Source of the DNA: Flavobacteriaceae bacterium
GTDB lineage: Bacteria > Bacteroidota > Bacteroidia > Flavobacteriales > Flavobacteriaceae
NCBI GenBank assembly: GCA_002401215.1
Contig: NVSL01000003.1
Coordinates: 19,985 to 27,704 of the forward strand
Length of the DNA stretch: 7,720 bases
Direction: 5' to 3'
Shown here piece by piece: positions 4,962-7,720 of this stretch; position 1 is the first letter of the stretch; each line of letters begins with the position of its first letter. The position numbers and the translations under genes were made by a program. The notes beneath the pieces were generated by a model that saw only the letters and a list, made by a program, of their open reading frames with translations, had not been told where the DNA came from and ran no database searches.

Positions 4962-6475
4962 AAGCCCAGGATAAAAAAGCCATAGAACGTTACAAAAAGA
5001 AGCTCGAGCTCGTTCGGAATTCTGGCACCCTAAATTTATGGGAAACTGCCGAGGATAAACTAAAACGTATTGCCCGGGCAAAAAAGGATGTGAAGTTTAT
5101 GGTGGAGTATTACTTTCCGCATTATGCAACATCCGAGTGTGCCGACTTTCATATAGAGTTTGCCAATATGGTAAAACGCAATCAAACATTTAAAGGATTT
5201 GCAGAGTGGGGAAGAGCTCAGGCAAAATCGGTTTGGAATGATATTTTAATTCCGTTTTGGCTCTGGATAAATGACGAACCAATGTATTTGGTGTTGATTG
5301 GGAATTCATACAAAAGGGCCACACAATTATTAGAAGATATAAAAGTGGAGTTTGAAGCAAACCCTCGAATTATTGCCGATTTTGGAGAGCAACAAAATGT
5401 AGGATCTTGGGAGGATGGTTTTTTTGTAACCAAAGGTGGTTTTATCGGACAAGCACTTGGTACTGGGCAATCTGTTAGAGGTTTACGTGTAGGCTCTAAA
5501 CGACCAACGCATATCGTACCAGATGATATCGAAATTAAAGACACTATTAAAAACCCCAAACGACAACGCGAGATTGTAAAATGGATTGAGCAGGATTTAA
5601 TCCCTACTATGGATGGTAAAATTAGACGCTTTATTCAGGCAAACAATAGAGCCTACCCAGTAATGATTCAAACACTACTTCAGGAACGTCACCCAAAATG
5701 GAAGATACACCATATTAAAGCGTACAATCCATCTACCTATACACCGGCATGGCATCAAAAATATGACCAGGAATACTTTAGAGATATCGAAAGTGATATT
5801 GGTACGTTGGCTGCATTAGCCGAGTACAATAATGAGCCACATATTGAGGGCGCAATTTTTAAAGAAGAGTTAATACAATGGGGCAAAATGCCTCGCCTAG
5901 ATCATTTTAAAATAATCATAGCACATTGGGATGTTGCCTTTGCAGGTTCTGCTACTTCTGATTACAATGCAGTTAAAGTATGGGGTTTAAAAGACAAAGA
6001 TTTTTGGCAAATTGATTGTTTTGTAAAGCGTACAAAAATGAGAGCTCCGATACAATGGATGTGCGAATTTCAAAAATCACTTCCTAAAAGTGTGATTGTG
6101 CATTGGGGGTTTGAGGCGCAGTTTTGGAATGACGAAATAGAGCGCACCATTGCTGAAGTTGAAAACAACTATGGCATTAAGTTGAATATTGTAAAGGTTC
6201 AAATTCCGAAGACAAAAAAGTATGATAGAATGCTAACAATGCACCCTTATTATCAAAATTCGCGCATCTATTACAATGATAAAAAGAAAGCTCACAATGA
6301 CACTCAAGTTGGTATTTCACAGCTTTTAGGATTAGAACCTGGTTACAAAACTAATGATGATTCGCCCGATGCAGATGAGCAATGTATTACCAAACTATCA
6401 AAATACATTTATGCGGGTCGTGGGGCATCAAAACCAGTAACAGGCAAGTATAAACGAACACAAAGATTTATATAA
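4958..6475 (+). CDS. Terminase large subunit (packaging ATPase and nuclease)
   Basis: At 505 residues this has the length of a Mu-like large terminase. The ATPase half shows a Walker A-like GRAQAKS at 85-91 (the last Gly of the classic motif replaced by Ala, as in the RGxAKS form known in other phage terminases), a conserved-looking GTGQSVRGLRVGSKRPTHIV stretch at 168-187 leading into Walker B, with DDIE at 189-192 (Glu192 likely catalytic), and a coupling-motif candidate FIQANN at 225-230. The RNase H-like nuclease half shows HWDVAF with Asp325, GFEAQF with Glu386, and SPDADEQ with Asp471 or Asp473 as metal ligands. The enzyme cuts phage DNA and pumps it through the portal into the prohead. 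The ATG overlaps the preceding stop by four bases; the DUF1320 gene follows after two bases. All expected motifs are present, so it is probably functional. Confidence 0.92.
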   Translation: MKAQDKKAIERYKKKLELVRNSGTLNLWETAEDKLKRIARAKKDVKFMVEYYFPHYATSECADFHIEFANMVKRNQTFKGFAEWGRAQAKSVWNDILIPFWLWINDEPMYLVLIGNSYKRATQLLEDIKVEFEANPRIIADFGEQQNVGSWEDGFFVTKGGFIGQALGTGQSVRGLRVGSKRPTHIVPDDIEIKDTIKNPKRQREIVKWIEQDLIPTMDGKIRRFIQANNRAYPVMIQTLLQERHPKWKIHHIKAYNPSTYTPAWHQKYDQEYFRDIESDIGTLAALAEYNNEPHIEGAIFKEELIQWGKMPRLDHFKIIIAHWDVAFAGSATSDYNAVKVWGLKDKDFWQIDCFVKRTKMRAPIQWMCEFQKSLPKSVIVHWGFEAQFWNDEIERTIAEVENNYGIKLNIVKVQIPKTKKYDRMLTMHPYYQNSRIYYNDKKKAHNDTQVGISQLLGLEPGYKTNDDSPDADEQCITKLSKYIYAGRGASKPVTGKYKRTQRFI

Positions 6476-6477
6476 TT

Positions 6478-6906
6478 ATGGCATTTATATTTTTAGAAGA
6501 TGGCGATTTAAAAAGTGGAATTCTAGACAGATTCTTAACCGAACGTAGTGAAGAGGTACCACAAGCAATACTCGAAACTATCGAAAAGAAAAAGATTGCA
6601 GTAATCAAAACAAAATTAAAAGGCAGGTATGATACTGATGCAATTTTTACAGCTACTGGAGACAGCCGTAACTACTATATTATTGATTTGCTGATTAAGT
6701 TAGTGCTCTATGATTTTGTAGGTCGTAACGCTGCACGTAAAGTGCCAAAAGATTATAAAGAAGATTACGATTGGGCAATGAAAACGCTCGAAAAAATTAA
6801 AGCCGGAAAGGAAACTCCAGACGGTTTACCTCCATTTGTAAATGAAGATGGATCTACCGGCAGAATTATAAGTGGCAACTCTAAAAACGAGAATTTTTAT
6901 ATTTAA
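6478..6906 (+). CDS. DUF1320 family protein (Mu gp36-like)
   Basis: The 142-residue product resembles the DUF1320 family of Mu-like phages. The N-terminal part (about 1-35) is helical and acidic, followed by KLKGRYDTDAIFTATGDSRN at 46-65, a hydrophobic helix YYIIDLLIKLVLYDFVGRNA at 66-85, and the family-type segment DWAMKTLEKIKAGKETPDGLPP at about 98-119, here ending in a short polar tail. By family precedent it probably acts as a head-completion or connector-associated protein; the exact role is not established. It starts two bases after the terminase stop and ends three bases before the portal ATG. In Mu the gp36 gene lies downstream of the major head gene; here it sits between terminase and portal, on the opposite strand from the capsid gene. 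Confidence 0.8.
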   Translation: MAFIFLEDGDLKSGILDRFLTERSEEVPQAILETIEKKKIAVIKTKLKGRYDTDAIFTATGDSRNYYIIDLLIKLVLYDFVGRNAARKVPKDYKEDYDWAMKTLEKIKAGKETPDGLPPFVNEDGSTGRIISGNSKNENFYI

Positions 6907-6909
6907 AAT

Positions 6910-7720
6910 ATGAATACAAATAAAACATTTAGAAGCAAGATTGAGGATAAAATATTGTCATACATACCTGATGGGCGTATCAGATTAGAGTCTGCTTTAA
7001 GAACTGATAAAAAGAGTAAGACAACAAGTGTGCCTTTAAAAACGAGCCCAAAATTATTTGAGGCAAAAACAATTAAGGATTGGAAAGATGCCATTGCAAT
7101 TGCAACAGATTCTGAAAATCCAGACTTTTTATTTATTGCCGATTTGTATGATCATCTTTTGTTAGATGCACATACCGTATCAGTAATTGAAAGTAGAGTA
7201 TATCGGGTGCTTAGATCAAAGTTTTTATTCATTAAAGAATCTGGAGAGGAGGTGCCAGAAGTAAAATTGATGTTTGAGCGCCCTTGGTTTGAGCAGTTTC
7301 TAAGAGCATCATTAATGAGTTTGTTTACTGGAGTAAAAGTTTTGGAGCTGTTTGAATTGGATGAGAATTTAGAACTGGTTAAGACTACACAAATTCCGAT
7401 GGCGCATCTAAATACAAAAAAAGGATTTATTTTAGAAGAACCAGGAGCCGATAAAGGAACACCTTACCGTGATGGTGCATTTTCACGGTTCTTTATTCAA
7501 ATTGGTGAAGATGATCAGTTAGGAATGCTCGCAGATCTAGCACCATTAATTTTAGCCAAAAAACTAGCTAAAGGATCTTGGCTAGACTTTATTGATAAGT
7601 TTGGAATTCCTGCTAGGTATGTTACTACAGACAACATGACTGTTGATAGACAGGATGAGCTGTTAAAGATGATGTTAGAGATGGTTTCTAATCATGTAGC
7701 AGTTATCCAGGGTAATGAAA
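6910..7720 (+). CDS. Portal protein, DUF935 family (Mu gp29-like), N-terminal part
   Basis: An open frame from the ATG at 6910 runs 270 codons to the window edge without a stop, so the gene is cut on the right. Features typical of DUF935 portals are the FLFIADLYDHLLLDAHTVSV region at 73-92, SRVYRVLRSKF at 95-105, a QIPMAHL segment at 161-167, RFFIQIGEDDQLGMLADLAP at 193-212, and especially AKKLAKGSWLDFIDKFGIPA at 216-235 followed by RYVTTD. Portals form the dodecameric ring at one head vertex through which the terminase drives DNA and to which the tail attaches. Mu-like portals are around 500 residues, so roughly half is present. It follows the DUF1320 gene after three bases and shares its operon with the terminase. 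Confidence 0.9.
   Translation, partial: MNTNKTFRSKIEDKILSYIPDGRIRLESALRTDKKSKTTSVPLKTSPKLFEAKTIKDWKDAIAIATDSENPDFLFIADLYDHLLLDAHTVSVIESRVYRVLRSKFLFIKESGEEVPEVKLMFERPWFEQFLRASLMSLFTGVKVLELFELDENLELVKTTQIPMAHLNTKKGFILEEPGADKGTPYRDGAFSRFFIQIGEDDQLGMLADLAPLILAKKLAKGSWLDFIDKFGIPARYVTTDNMTVDRQDELLKMMLEMVSNHVAVIQGNE

Noticed and set aside
5218..5559. Minus-strand open frame inside the large terminase gene
   Set aside because: It is antisense to the Walker A and Walker B region, whose coding frame is strongly supported.
6903..7094. Minus-strand open frame of 63 codons with a hydrophobic stretch at the start of the portal gene
   Set aside because: The opposite strand carries an intact DUF935 portal frame through the whole stretch, and no leader or partner gene supports this one.
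1..7720. Defence system, CRISPR array, retroelement, tRNA or integration site
   Set aside because: I saw no regularly spaced repeats, cloverleaf sequence, reverse transcriptase, recombinase or toxin-antitoxin features on either strand; essentially all the space is taken by phage structural, packaging and lysis genes.

Overview
The window looks like the structural (late) region of a Mu-like tailed phage or prophage from a Bacteroidota host, most likely a member of the Flavobacteriia. The DNA is AT-rich, starts are preceded by A-rich leaders instead of Shine-Dalgarno sequences, and candidate promoter elements resemble the Bacteroidota -7 consensus TAnnTTTG. The phage assignment rests on a set of recognisable families: a DUF935 (Mu gp29-like) portal, a DUF1320 (gp36-like) protein, a large terminase, a ClpP-type prohead protease with a scaffold-like tail, a major capsid protein, a DUF2586 tail-sheath-like protein, and a lysis pair. 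No integrase, transposase, repressor, attachment site, tRNA or host gene is visible, so the window cannot say whether the phage is integrated, active or decayed. Every complete gene appears intact.

Layout: a 155-bp spacer (3926-4080) divides two divergent gene blocks. The leftward (minus-strand) block reads protease/scaffold, major capsid, CHAP-like endolysin, 3TM-type holin, a small phage protein, and the start of the sheath-like tail gene, which runs off the left edge. The rightward (plus-strand) block reads HTH small terminase, a basic protein of unknown function, large terminase, DUF1320 protein, and the start of the portal gene, which runs off the right edge. Genes within each block are tightly packed, with ATGA or TAATG overlaps or a few bases between them. 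The exceptions are a 62-bp gap before the capsid gene and a gap before the endolysin gene that holds two tandem hairpins.

How the genes work together: the small and large terminase subunits bring DNA to the portal vertex. The scaffold-like C-terminal part of the protease gene would organise capsid subunits into a prohead, which the protease then matures. The DUF1320 protein probably acts at the head-tail connection, and the sheath-like protein belongs to a contractile tail. The holin releases the endolysin to the peptidoglycan at the end of infection.

I see no defence island, CRISPR array or clearly unknown multi-gene system. The most interesting points are the divergent split of a module that is co-directional in Mu, with a palindrome in the shared spacer; the double hairpin next to the endolysin start; a signal-peptide-like N-terminus on the capsid protein; a probable nested scaffold start; and the unrecognised protein between the terminase subunits.
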